The translations under genes and the position numbers were made by a program. The notes under the pieces are model-generated. The model made no database searches and was not told where the DNA came from. It saw only the letters and a program-made list of their open reading frames with translations. 64,000 bases of DNA, taken from NCBI RefSeq assembly GCF_024519285.1, contig NZ_JAMZCY010000006.1, forward strand, positions 345,293 to 409,292. The letters are read 5' to 3'. Of this stretch, positions 26,475 to 34,910 are shown one piece after another (within the stretch, counting starts at the first letter, position 1; each line of letters starts with the position of its first letter). This stretch comes from Cohnella sp. WQ 127256. GTDB taxonomy: Bacteria; Bacillota; Bacilli; Paenibacillales; Paenibacillaceae.

Positions 26475-27401
26475 TTATAGAATAATACCCAGCTCCTTAG
26501 CTTGTGTATCCAACCGCCGTGCGGCTTCATCGATACCCAAGAATTCATTGACAGCCTGCTGAATGCGGATCTGGCTTTCACTTACGACAACTTGCGAATG
26601 CTTGGTCCCCTTGGTGATTTGTTGCACTTGAGTGACGAAGCCCTCCACGTATACATTTACTTCCTTCGTAGCTTCCTGCACTTGACCCGCTAACTTACGA
26701 ACTTCACTCGCTACCACATTAAAGCCACGCCCATGCTCACCTGCATGGGCGGCTTCAATTGCCGCATTCAAGGCTAACAGGTTCGTCTGTGAAGCGATAT
26801 CGCGAATCGTTCGAACCATACCGCGAATGAAGTCAGTCTGTTGCTCAAGCTGTTGGAGAACAGCCATATTCTCGTTAGCCCCATCGACAACTCTTCCGAT
26901 AGCGGATTCAACTTCGCGACTTCGTGTAATGCCTTCCTTAGCACGACCTAATAACTCCTCCGACATTTGCAACAATTTTCCAGTTACTACTGCCGTAGCT
27001 TGCTCTCTTGCGTTAATGTCCGTCGCGATTTTTAGAATAGCCCTTACACGACCATCTGCATCTAGAACGGGCATGTAAGTCGCCTCAAGCCAGATCGAAC
27101 GACCATCCTTGGTGACCCTCAATATTTTATCCTGAAAGGAATCACCATTTCTCAAATTATCCCAGAATTTGCTATATTCAGAGCTGTTCACAAATTCCTG
27201 CATGCAGAACTGCCTATGCAGCATACCTGACATCTCATCGGAGCGATAACCCATCGCTCTCGCTAAATTATCGTTTGCCCATAACACTTTACCGTGTATA
27301 TCGAATTCAATCATGGCTAGCGAATGCTTTATCGCCGTGAGAACCTCAGTCTGATCAAGTACTTGGGCATCCGTATAGAGCTCAATCTTCTCTTTAATCA
27401 T
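26475..27401 (-). CDS. soluble PAS plus MCP-signalling-domain protein
   Basis: About 309 residues without any membrane segment. An N-terminal PAS domain (~25-140: [21 protein letters not shown], then the [27 protein letters not shown] part) is followed by a methyl-accepting-type signalling coil whose hairpin tip is [22 protein letters not shown]. It could feed a cytoplasmic stimulus, such as light, redox or a ligand, to CheA or act as an adaptor. ATG 27401 is chosen because GAGAGGAG lies 9 bases upstream; a longer TTG start at 27470 would fall inside the promoter. Its promoter carries CarH-type operator repeats, so expression is probably controlled by the divergent regulator. Confidence 0.83.
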   Translation of the reverse strand: MIKEKIELYTDAQVLDQTEVLTAIKHSLAMIEFDIHGKVLWANDNLARAMGYRSDEMSGMLHRQFCMQEFVNSSEYSKFWDNLRNGDSFQDKILRVTKDGRSIWLEATYMPVLDADGRVRAILKIATDINAREQATAVVTGKLLQMSEELLGRAKEGITRSREVESAIGRVVDGANENMAVLQQLEQQTDFIRGMVRTIRDIASQTNLLALNAAIEAAHAGEHGRGFNVVASEVRKLAGQVQEATKEVNVYVEGFVTQVQQITKGTKHSQVVVSESQIRIQQAVNEFLGIDEAARRLDTQAKELGIIL

Positions 27402-27431
27402 GTAGAGGATCTCCTCTCTGAGTTCCTGATT

Positions 27432-27480
27432 TGTATAGATTTTGTATAGTATTTGATTTGGATTATACAAAACCTATACA
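27432..27480. promoter_or_regulatory. CarH/LitR-type operator: two facing pairs of 11-bp direct repeats
   Basis: TGTATA occurs at 27432 and 27443, and its complement TATACA at 27464 and 27475; each pair is spaced exactly 11 bp. Eleven-base direct repeats are the DNA-binding layout known for CarH. The right pair falls on the spacer and -10 of the PAS/MCP promoter. Confidence 0.72.
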
Positions 27481-27490
27481 AGTATTGCAA
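27462..27490 (-). promoter_or_regulatory. sigma-A promoter of the PAS/MCP gene
   Basis: On the - strand TTGCAA (27490-27485), 17-bp spacer, TATAAT (27467-27462). TATACA repeats overlap the -10 and the spacer, so bound regulator would block polymerase. Confidence 0.72.
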
Positions 27491-27546
27491 GCTTTATCTA
27501 TTCGACTGGCGGAATCCCACTTTTAAACCTCGAACCATAGTTATTT

Positions 27547-27565
27547 TGTATAGTTTATGTATAAT
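27547..27565 (+). promoter_or_regulatory. -10 element and CarH-type operator pair before the regulator gene
   Basis: TGTATA at 27547 and 27558 (11-bp spacing) overlaps a perfect -10 TATAAT at 27560-27565; the -35 is poor. A further TGTATA at 27591, inside the start of the gene, lies 33 bp (three 11-bp steps) from 27558. This suggests autorepression. Confidence 0.65.
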
Positions 27566-27589
27566 TGTTTTAGAGGAGGGGGGAATAGG

Positions 27590-28501
27590 ATGTATAGCAT
27601 TAAGAAAGCTTCTGAGCTTCTGGGCATTCCTGTCGTCACAATTCGTGCCTGGGAAAATCGATACGGAATGATCAACCCACACCGAACCCAAGGCGGGCAT
27701 CGGTTATATAGTGAAGAGGATATTGGTAAGCTCAGGTTTTTAAAAGAACAGATGGAAGAAAACGGGGTTAAGATCAGCGAAGCTGTTCGTTTACTACAAC
27801 AAGCGACTTCTCAGGAGTATGTCAATCTGAGTACGATATCCGAATCCGGTAATACATACGATACTATGATCGGAAAGCTATATGAAGATTTAATTCGATT
27901 TAATACCTTGCAGGCTAATGAGATCATCGATCTCGCTTTTTCTTTGTACGATTTTGAGAATGTGTTTCAACATATCCTTGTTCCCGTATTGTACCGAATC
28001 GGAACAGACTGGGAATCTGGCCTCTTGAGTGTTGCTCAAGAGCACTTTGCTTCACAGTTAATTTTACATAGATTTACTCAGCTCTTTAGAATTCTCCCCA
28101 CGGACCAGCGTTTTCCGAAGGTGCTTGCCTTCTGTCCCGAAGAAGAGCATCACCAGATCGGCTTAATGCACTTCAGCTTGTTCTTGAAGAAAAAGGGGTT
28201 CGAGGTCATTTATCTCGGTCCGAACACGCCCGTAAGTGGTTTATCGCGTATTATTGAGATGAAAAAAATCTCGATCATCACGATTTCGGTTACCGATCCT
28301 AAGCACGTTCGTCCATTGGATAAATGGATCGAAGCTACACTCAAGGACTACCCCGCCTTAAAGTTCATACTCGGAGGATCAGCGTACACAATGGACAACA
28401 CGATCTTACAGATTCCGAATGTCCATTACCCGGATCAAAATAACTGGGAAGAGTGGTATCAGTCCTTCCTTCTTACCCTATCGTCTGATCTGCTGAATTA
28501 G
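27590..28501 (+). CDS. CarH/LitR-type MerR-family regulator with B12-binding photoreceptor domain
   Basis: A 303-residue regulator. Residues 1-70 are a MerR winged helix (MYSIKKASELLGIPVVTIRAWENRYG). Residues ~90-160 are the four-helix cap with W141-x9-E151-H152 (WESGLLSVAQEH), the signature of CarH proteins in which His caps adenosylcobalamin. The Rossmann-type B12-binding domain follows with the ExHxxG motif; His188 would be the lower axial ligand. Spacing between the two His residues is close to that of Thermus CarH. In that family the AdoCbl-bound tetramer represses in the dark and falls apart in light. ATG 27590 has GAGGAGGGGG about 8 bases upstream. Operator-like repeats lie on its own and the divergent promoter. 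Confidence 0.88.
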   Translation: MYSIKKASELLGIPVVTIRAWENRYGMINPHRTQGGHRLYSEEDIGKLRFLKEQMEENGVKISEAVRLLQQATSQEYVNLSTISESGNTYDTMIGKLYEDLIRFNTLQANEIIDLAFSLYDFENVFQHILVPVLYRIGTDWESGLLSVAQEHFASQLILHRFTQLFRILPTDQRFPKVLAFCPEEEHHQIGLMHFSLFLKKKGFEVIYLGPNTPVSGLSRIIEMKKISIITISVTDPKHVRPLDKWIEATLKDYPALKFILGGSAYTMDNTILQIPNVHYPDQNNWEEWYQSFLLTLSSDLLN

Positions 28502-28551
28502 GCGTCAATTAACGGTTATATGCATTAAGGAGTTGTCCCTTAGCCATAATT

Positions 28552-28613
28552 AAACAGTAACCCGAAAAATGGGCACTTTTTTTCTGAAGTGTCTATCTTT
28601 CGGGTTACTGTTT
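28552..28613. terminator. bidirectional terminator
   Basis: Perfect 16-bp stem (AAACAGTAACCCGAAA with its complement at 28598-28613) between the convergent CarH-like and HelD genes, with a nested smaller stem in the loop. Confidence 0.8.
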
Positions 28614-28641
28614 ATTCTTAAACTGTTTATTTGTTTTAGCT

Positions 28642-30726
28642 TCAGGCAAGCAAAGCAGTTTCTTGCCCATAGTAATAGAGTGTCAAGCGGTGAAGTGCAC
28701 GGGTACAGCCAACATACAGCAGCTTAGCATCTTGTGGAGTTAGTGCATATTGGTGGTCATTCGTATCGGCAACAAGCACAGCATCGAATTCGAGGCCTTT
28801 GGCCAAATAGACGGGAACGATCGTAATGCCACCGCGGTACTGGGTTTGACCTGCGTTGATCAGATTAGCATCGATACCGGCTTGCGCCAGCTCTTCGTGA
28901 AGACGAGAGCATTCCTCGTCTGTACGGCCAATAATCGCGATTGTTTGCATGCCCCTAGCTTGATTCTGGCGAATAAAGGTATCGATGAACGGGATCTTTT
29001 CATCTGCATTCTCTAACCTGACAACATCAACGGGATCTCCACTACGAAATACCGGCATAGCGGAAGGGAGTCCTGTTTCTGTATGAGGCAGGATACGATT
29101 GGCGAATTCGATGATTTCCAGCGTCGATCGGTAGCTTTGCTTCAAGATATGGTAAGAGTTGTATTCATCAGGGAAGATGGCCGTAAGCTCCTCCCAACGC
29201 TGCACGCCACGGTAAGCATGGATGCCCTGCGCCAAGTCACCAAGAATCGTGAAAGAGGGCTCATTCATAAACGTGTTCAGTAACGCGATCTGGAAGGGAG
29301 ATACATCCTGCGCCTCATCCACGACTACGTGATCGAAGGCAAGATTCTCAGCACCATTAAATACATAATGAATCCATACGAGTGCGGCCAAATCCTCGGG
29401 TTGGGCAAATCCCTTTTTCAAGTATTTCTGAGTACCCTCAAGTACCTTCTTAGGGATTTCCTCAGTCCCCGAAGCGAATATCCCCTGATAAAACGAGAGT
29501 GCATCGGTTTTCGGTAGCTTATTCGTATAGGCGCGAAGTCGCTGCTTGCTGGTCTTGGCCTTCTCTTTACGGATTTTTGGATCTCCGATTGTGTTCAATT
29601 GCATTTCCAACCAACGGTTGATTCTAGCTGTTAAACGGTCTCGGCGCGCTGCTAGCGGGTAATGGCGATACTCCACCTCAAACCATTCGCGAATCATATC
29701 CCCTTTCAAGACGCGACCCTCCCAAGCTTCGAAGGGTGAATCCACAAGGAAGTGCTTCTCGAAGCTTGCTAATTTGCCATCCAACCATGCTTTGAAGGCG
29801 AGCGTGCCTTTAAATCGGCCAGGTGTTTCATCATCGATGGAGGGTCTTGTTCCTGCCAGTGAGAACCAGAGATGTCCTTCCGCATTGTCTGTTGCTAAGC
29901 GAACGTTATCGTTTAATCGGTCCAAAGCCCATTCTATGAATGTAGTCTGCTTAACGTTGCCGACCCCGAGCTCAGGCAGTACGCCGGAAATATAATCGAG
30001 GAACATCGTGTTCGGTGCGAAAATAATCATTCGTTCGGCGCGAATCTGCTGCTGATATTGATAGAGAAGGAACGCTAGTCGATGCAATGCGACGGTTGTT
30101 TTACCCGATCCGGCAGCCCCTTGGATAATGAGTGCTTTATATCGAGGGGCTCTAATAATGAGATCCTGCTCTGCTTGAATGGTAGACACGATATCACGCA
30201 GTCGATTGTCCTTCTTGTCACCGAGCTTATAGAGGAGGAAGTCATCGTTCAAGCCGATGTTGTCTCCCCCGCGTTCGTAGCTATCTACGATTCGTCCTAG
30301 CTTCTTGTCCCGGATAGATAGATTGCGTTTGCGATGAATATCGCCTTGGATCGTTCCTTCTGGAGCTTCATAGGTTACGGTATCGTCACCACCAGTGAAC
30401 GAATAGAACAGACTAGCTACTGGTGCTCTCCAATCAATGACGTAAGGCTCCCCAGTCTCCTTGCGATCCATACCGCGTTTGCCGATATAAAGCGGAAGCG
30501 GCTCGGCCTTACCTTCCTCTTGGAAGTCTAGACGCCCGAAATAGGGGTCATTGTTGAGAAGTTGCAGCCTCTGACGGGTTTCCTCTCGATTTGCTTCAAG
30601 CACCTGCTCCACATAATCATTTCCCCGATAGACGGGGCCGATATCCGTGCGCTGCTGATCAATTTCTTGAAAAGTGTCCTGAAGCCTCTGGTGCTCTTCT
30701 TTGTATAGAGGGTGTTGCGAATCCAT
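28642..30726 (-). CDS. helD: HelD-like RNA polymerase recycling helicase
   Basis: A 694-residue UvrD-superfamily ATPase. The Walker A motif sits in the HelD-typical context GAAGSGKTTVALHRLAFLLYQ, motif II is VVDEAQDVSPFQ, later motifs include VYLAKGLEFDAVLVAD and YVGCTRALHRLTLYY. An N-terminal coiled-coil arm (PLYKEEHQRLQDTFQEID) is as expected for HelD, which pries stalled or terminated RNA polymerase off DNA. It is somewhat shorter than B. subtilis HelD (~770 residues). AAGGAGG lies 9 bases before the ATG. Single-gene unit. Confidence 0.85.
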   Translation of the reverse strand: MDSQHPLYKEEHQRLQDTFQEIDQQRTDIGPVYRGNDYVEQVLEANREETRQRLQLLNNDPYFGRLDFQEEGKAEPLPLYIGKRGMDRKETGEPYVIDWRAPVASLFYSFTGGDDTVTYEAPEGTIQGDIHRKRNLSIRDKKLGRIVDSYERGGDNIGLNDDFLLYKLGDKKDNRLRDIVSTIQAEQDLIIRAPRYKALIIQGAAGSGKTTVALHRLAFLLYQYQQQIRAERMIIFAPNTMFLDYISGVLPELGVGNVKQTTFIEWALDRLNDNVRLATDNAEGHLWFSLAGTRPSIDDETPGRFKGTLAFKAWLDGKLASFEKHFLVDSPFEAWEGRVLKGDMIREWFEVEYRHYPLAARRDRLTARINRWLEMQLNTIGDPKIRKEKAKTSKQRLRAYTNKLPKTDALSFYQGIFASGTEEIPKKVLEGTQKYLKKGFAQPEDLAALVWIHYVFNGAENLAFDHVVVDEAQDVSPFQIALLNTFMNEPSFTILGDLAQGIHAYRGVQRWEELTAIFPDEYNSYHILKQSYRSTLEIIEFANRILPHTETGLPSAMPVFRSGDPVDVVRLENADEKIPFIDTFIRQNQARGMQTIAIIGRTDEECSRLHEELAQAGIDANLINAGQTQYRGGITIVPVYLAKGLEFDAVLVADTNDHQYALTPQDAKLLYVGCTRALHRLTLYYYGQETALLA

Positions 30727-30887
30727 ATCCTTGTTGCCTCCTTGCGACTAATAATAACTTTTCTTATTGTGGCGCATTTTCGAAAAAAACAATAGACTTA
30801 TGTTTTTCGTTTTGTTATGATGTTGAGTACAGAATTACCTAAAATGTCTAGAACATACGTTCTCGTCCATAAGTAAGGAAGTGGAAG

Positions 30888-30931
30888 CGGGTAAGATCTC
30901 GATTTTAGGGGGATCTTGAGCCGGTTTTTTT
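30888..30931 (+). terminator. possible attenuator hairpin before ywhD
   Basis: AAGATC pairs with GATCTT, extended by CGG/CCG across an internal loop, and is followed by seven T. It lies in the 5' untranslated region of ywhD, so it could cut off leader transcripts. The stem is short; treat as tentative. The rest of 30727-30962 shows no other clear signal. Confidence 0.35.
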
Positions 30932-30962
30932 CATATCTAGTGGCAAATAATGGAGGCTGACC

Positions 30963-31466
30963 ATGGAAAACCAAGATAAACCGGTTGAGAAGAAGAAGCT
31001 ATCTCTTAACGTTGTGAGTAATAAAGAGCATAAAGGTTTCGGAGCGGGATCGATCGACTTAAGTCAGGTTGCTTGTGTGATCATAGATGCAGGTGAAGCT
31101 TATATCGATGTTGGTGCGATGCATGCGAAGAGTAAGATTGAGAAAGGGATTAAGTTTTCCCCGGATAAGGCTAACGTACCGAATGGCCGTCCCGCATGGA
31201 TCGTATGGGTAGCTGTTGACCGCAATGAGACGGGGTCTTATTATGCCGGTGTGACATCCTGTGAGATGCTTATTGATACGGAAGCTAGAAGAGGCTGGAA
31301 GCTGCTTCCTGAGCACGTGAATCGTCTGGACTCATCGCTTAAGCGTAAGTATATTTTAGATAATATCGGCCCGGTAGAGAAGGAAGCTCTTCGTAAGCTT
31401 CTTGTGGAGCACAATACAGAGTGGTGGAATAATTCTCCCCAAGCTTTGAAGGATTTACTCGTATAA
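30963..31466 (+). CDS. ywhD: YwhD family protein
   Basis: A 167-residue soluble protein recognised as YwhD by sequence style (LNVVSNKEHKGFGAGSIDLS, VWVAVDRNETGSYYAG) and by gene order: in B. subtilis ywhD precedes pbpG, speE and speB, all of which follow here. No enzyme motif is apparent and the function is not established. GGAGG lies 8 bases before the ATG. Unlike in Bacillus, an ABC exporter and two-component system on the opposite strand separate it from pbpG. Confidence 0.85.
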   Translation: MENQDKPVEKKKLSLNVVSNKEHKGFGAGSIDLSQVACVIIDAGEAYIDVGAMHAKSKIEKGIKFSPDKANVPNGRPAWIVWVAVDRNETGSYYAGVTSCEMLIDTEARRGWKLLPEHVNRLDSSLKRKYILDNIGPVEKEALRKLLVEHNTEWWNNSPQALKDLLV

Positions 31467-31477
31467 TTAGTAAAATA

Positions 31478-31527
31478 AAGGGGTTGTTCCCAAGAGGTCC
31501 ATGCGGACTTCTGCGGAACAACCCCTT
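31478..31527. terminator. bidirectional terminator
   Basis: Perfect 13-bp stem (AAGGGGTTGTTCC with GGAACAACCCCTT) between convergent ywhD and the ABC operon. Confidence 0.8.
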
Positions 31528-31538
31528 ATTTGTCTAGG

Positions 31539-32690
31539 TTACACGAACAATCGGGTATCGTTATTGCGGCCGAAGCGATAGATCGCTATGAGAGCAAATG
31601 CTGCCGTAAAGGCGATCAGGATGGCGAGATTGAGACCGAGACTTCCGAACCCTTCGCCGTGCTGGAGCTTATCAATCGAGTCCAGTAGCCAGTGCTGCGG
31701 AAGGAAGTTAGATATTTTCTGTACCGCATTAGGCATAATCCCAATGGGGAAGAAGCAACCTGAGAGCAGACAGGTGGGTGTAATAATCAAGTTCTGCATC
31801 GCTCCGGCTGCCTGGCTGCTTTTGGCGAATGCAACGATAAGCAACGACAGTCCGATAGAGGCTAGGCCGAACAGTAGGAGAATCGGAACCAACTGCCCAT
31901 ATGGAATGCCCGAATCGATATGAAAGACGGATTTCATCAAGAATACAGTCACCAAGATTTGTAGCAGAATAATAAGCGCGTTTACGACCACGTTGGAGAG
32001 GACGTAAGTTCTAGCGGATACAGGCGAGGATAAGAGACGTAGAAACGTGCGGTTCTCCTTATCCTTTAGAATAAGCTCTGATAGATTGACGGCAGAGAAC
32101 ATCATGAATGTAATGAGGAAGCCGATGGATTGATAGGTCATATCTCTTACGTTCGAAGAGTCTGATACGGATTCAGATGTCAACTTGAAGCTCTGTTTGC
32201 TGTATTCGGAGTAGATACGGTCAAACGCAGTGTGATCCCCATTCGTTCCTTTTCCGATCGCGGCAACGTTACTAATATAGCTCTGAAGTAGCGATTTGAC
32301 GTAAATGGTAACTTGAGCGCCTTTCACTGAAACCAGATTAATACGCTTAGGATTACCATCCTGTACACTAACGGCAAACCCTGGATCGAAGATGAGTCCA
32401 CTATCCAGCTTGTTTGCGACGATGTCGCTGCGAAGCGTTTGTTCATCGGTCATCGTAATTTCAACCTGATTTAAGCCTTGGATGAACCGGATTGCATCTT
32501 GTGTGATAACCTGATGTCCATCGTTATTCACAATGCCGATACGTAGAATGCCGCTGTTAGAATTGCTATAGAGCAGCGTAGAAATCAACACTCCAACGAG
32601 AGGGAGTCCTAAATAGACGAACCAGCTTAATTTGCTACGAAACGTATTTTTCAATGTTTTGCGAATGAGCCAACTCATATCCCTCAACAT
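31539..32690 (-). CDS. ABC-2 type exporter permease (LnrN-like)
   Basis: A 383-residue ABC-2 membrane protein: one N-terminal membrane helix (LSWFVYLGLPLVGVLISTLLY), a ~150-residue extracytoplasmic domain, then five C-terminal helices including the LIITPTCLLSGCFFPIGIMP segment typical of ABC-2 exporters. Its ATG overlaps the stop of the preceding permease by one base (TAATG), with AGGGAGGCG just upstream. With the next gene it forms the heterodimeric channel driven by the ATPase at 33832-34767. The three-gene arrangement plus DesK-type two-component genes is like lnrLMN of B. subtilis, which confers resistance to linearmycin-type polyenes. Confidence 0.8.
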   Translation of the reverse strand: MLRDMSWLIRKTLKNTFRSKLSWFVYLGLPLVGVLISTLLYSNSNSGILRIGIVNNDGHQVITQDAIRFIQGLNQVEITMTDEQTLRSDIVANKLDSGLIFDPGFAVSVQDGNPKRINLVSVKGAQVTIYVKSLLQSYISNVAAIGKGTNGDHTAFDRIYSEYSKQSFKLTSESVSDSSNVRDMTYQSIGFLITFMMFSAVNLSELILKDKENRTFLRLLSSPVSARTYVLSNVVVNALIILLQILVTVFLMKSVFHIDSGIPYGQLVPILLLFGLASIGLSLLIVAFAKSSQAAGAMQNLIITPTCLLSGCFFPIGIMPNAVQKISNFLPQHWLLDSIDKLQHGEGFGSLGLNLAILIAFTAAFALIAIYRFGRNNDTRLFV

Positions 32691-33817
32691 TAGATCGCCT
32701 CCCTTTTACGCATAATGACATTTGAGATGACCAGGAAAGTGGTTGCGAATGCCAAGTTTACACCGATAACTGGAAGGGCTGCGATCAAATCATCTGCATA
32801 AATAATATTCATCAAAGCCTTATTGGCCCAACCGATAGGAGATAGATTAGTGATGAAGCCCATGAAAGATTCTGTATCCTGTATAGGGGAGTAGGCTCCT
32901 CCCACGAATGAAGCGATTTGTGTGAAAATCATGACGATCGAGCGGGCGGTTTCTCCTTTGAATAGATAGCTTAAACCAAGTCCCAAGCTGACGGAGAGAA
33001 TGACCTCTGAAGCCAGAACAAGAAATACCATTCCATAGTGGTCGCCCCAATAGGCTTTGAATGCAAATTTGCTAAATAGGACAACGATAAGAACGAATAG
33101 AAGGTTGGTAATTGTGCAGGCGAGCACTTTACCTGTGAATAGCTCGCCCTTGCTTGCTGGTGAGGCCATTAAGCGAATGGCTGTATTTCGGGTTCTTTCC
33201 CCGCGGAATAGATAGATGCCGGATAGGGAGGCATAAAGGGCGATCATCGTTGTCATGGCAATGGCATAATAATCGATGGAACCAGGTGTCTTATTCGGAT
33301 CGAGTGACGTTTCGTGGATCAAGTCGTCTTTCCAATCTGTGTTACCCAGAATCGCCTCTGCTTTCGAAGGGTCCACCGTAAGTGTTGAAGTAGCCAAGTT
33401 GTAACGATCCGCGAACGCGGTAAGCATGCCTTGGATAATATTGCTTTCGATCATCCGCTTGCTGCTTCCGTAATATTTTAAGCCCTCATTGCTGAGCTCT
33501 ACATAGGCAGCATATTTATTGTTGCTTATATCTTCAACGCCATTGGCTTCTGTTGAAGATAGAGGCGTAATAATAATGCCTTGCTGCTCGATCTCAGTGG
33601 AAAAGATTTGCCAAGCTTGTATGAGTTGCTTATTGTCGGCTTGATTGTTATAGAGCAGCTTCAAATCACCTACAAGTGTGCTGCTTGAGAAGGCGTTCGA
33701 CAACGCCGTGCCTAGAATCAGCATCAGTACGATTGGAAATGCCATCATGAACAAAAATGTTCTAGGCTCCCGCAGGGAGGATTTCATTTCTTTCATCGCT
33801 ATATTCAGTATGTTCAC
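32690..33817 (-). CDS. ABC-2 type exporter permease (LnrM-like)
   Basis: A 375-residue ABC-2 permease with the same plan as its neighbour: N-terminal helix (FLFMMAFPIVLMLILGTAL), large extracytoplasmic domain, C-terminal five-helix bundle with FVGGAYSPIQDTESFMGFITNLSPIGWANKAL. GTG 33817 is the start, preceded by AAGGAGGAG. It is translationally linked to both flanking genes. Confidence 0.8.
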   Translation of the reverse strand: MNILNIAMKEMKSSLREPRTFLFMMAFPIVLMLILGTALSNAFSSSTLVGDLKLLYNNQADNKQLIQAWQIFSTEIEQQGIIITPLSSTEANGVEDISNNKYAAYVELSNEGLKYYGSSKRMIESNIIQGMLTAFADRYNLATSTLTVDPSKAEAILGNTDWKDDLIHETSLDPNKTPGSIDYYAIAMTTMIALYASLSGIYLFRGERTRNTAIRLMASPASKGELFTGKVLACTITNLLFVLIVVLFSKFAFKAYWGDHYGMVFLVLASEVILSVSLGLGLSYLFKGETARSIVMIFTQIASFVGGAYSPIQDTESFMGFITNLSPIGWANKALMNIIYADDLIAALPVIGVNLAFATTFLVISNVIMRKREAI

Positions 33818-33831
33818 GGCGGATCTCCTCC

Positions 33832-34767
33832 TTAATCGCGGAGATTCCGGCCCGTTAAGGTCAGGAATACCGTTTCCAAATTCGGCGCTTGCTCTTCGAC
33901 GGAGCGAATTTCCACGTCGTCTTTAATCAACTGCTGAATGATCAGATTAAGATTGTTGACCTCGCCCTTCGAGTTAATTTTGATCGTGTTTTCCTCATGT
34001 CGGACGGTCATCACACCTTGAATTTGCTTGAGTTGGTCGATCGGCAAGGTGTCGGCTGCTTTGATTCCGATCCAGATGTCCTTCGTGTCCGTAATGATTG
34101 CCTTTAGTTGCTCCTTCGTGCCCTCCGCAATGATTTTGCCATGGTCAATGATTGCGATTTGAGTGCAAATTTCTTCGACTTCCTCCATATAGTGACTCGT
34201 ATATATGATCGTGCAACCCATTTGGTTCAGCTTCTTTACCGAATTCAAGATGTAATTGCGAGATTGTGGATCAATGCCGACCGTAGGCTCATCCATAATA
34301 ATAAGCTTAGGCCGATGGGCAATTGCACAAGCGATATTCAACCTTCGTTTCATGCCGCCTGAGAAATTTTTGGGAAAGCTCTTGTGCTTATCGGCAAGAC
34401 CTACGAATTCGAGTGCTTCCTCTGTGCGTTCCTTCAGCAACGTCCCCCGGAGTCCATAAAGCCCTGCAAAAAAGCTAACGTTCTCGTAAGCAGTCATATT
34501 CTCGTAAATAGAAATATCCTGCGGAACGATGCCGGTATTCATCTTGGCGAACTTGACGTTGGTCGCAATCGTACGACCAAGCAGGCTGATCTCACCCTTT
34601 GTACTCCTTAGTAAGGAGCAGATCATGTTGATCGTTGTGCTCTTGCCAGCGCCGTTGGCACCGAGGAAACCGAATATTTCTCCCTCACGAACGTTGAGGG
34701 TTATATTATCAACAGCGATAAAATCACCGAATTTTTTGGTTAAGTTATGAATCTCCAGTACGTTCAT
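33832..34767 (-). CDS. ABC transporter ATP-binding protein (LnrL-like)
   Basis: A 311-residue ATPase with Walker A GANGAGKST, signature FSGGMKRRLNIACA, Walker B KLIIMDEPTVGIDP and switch His in YTSHYMEEVEEIC. The C-terminal ~80 residues form the extra domain of drug-export ATPases (DrrA/CcmA type). ATG 34767 is preferred over GTG 34776 because GGAG lies 8 bases upstream. It powers the two permeases that follow. A ~140-bp gap separates it from the kinase gene, so an inducible promoter bound by the adjacent response regulator may lie at 34777-34910. Confidence 0.88.
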   Translation of the reverse strand: MNVLEIHNLTKKFGDFIAVDNITLNVREGEIFGFLGANGAGKSTTINMICSLLRSTKGEISLLGRTIATNVKFAKMNTGIVPQDISIYENMTAYENVSFFAGLYGLRGTLLKERTEEALEFVGLADKHKSFPKNFSGGMKRRLNIACAIAHRPKLIIMDEPTVGIDPQSRNYILNSVKKLNQMGCTIIYTSHYMEEVEEICTQIAIIDHGKIIAEGTKEQLKAIITDTKDIWIGIKAADTLPIDQLKQIQGVMTVRHEENTIKINSKGEVNNLNLIIQQLIKDDVEIRSVEEQAPNLETVFLTLTGRNLRD

Positions 34768-34910
34768 TCGATTCACTCCATTTGTTTGAGGGATTATGAT
34801 CCTTATGATCGTATTGTATTGAAAAAGGATGGCCCTACGTCAGTGCATAAGGTCATCCTCTTCACATGAGAAACTTCATATTTGCGATGTGACATAAGTC
34901 ATCTGTTTCT

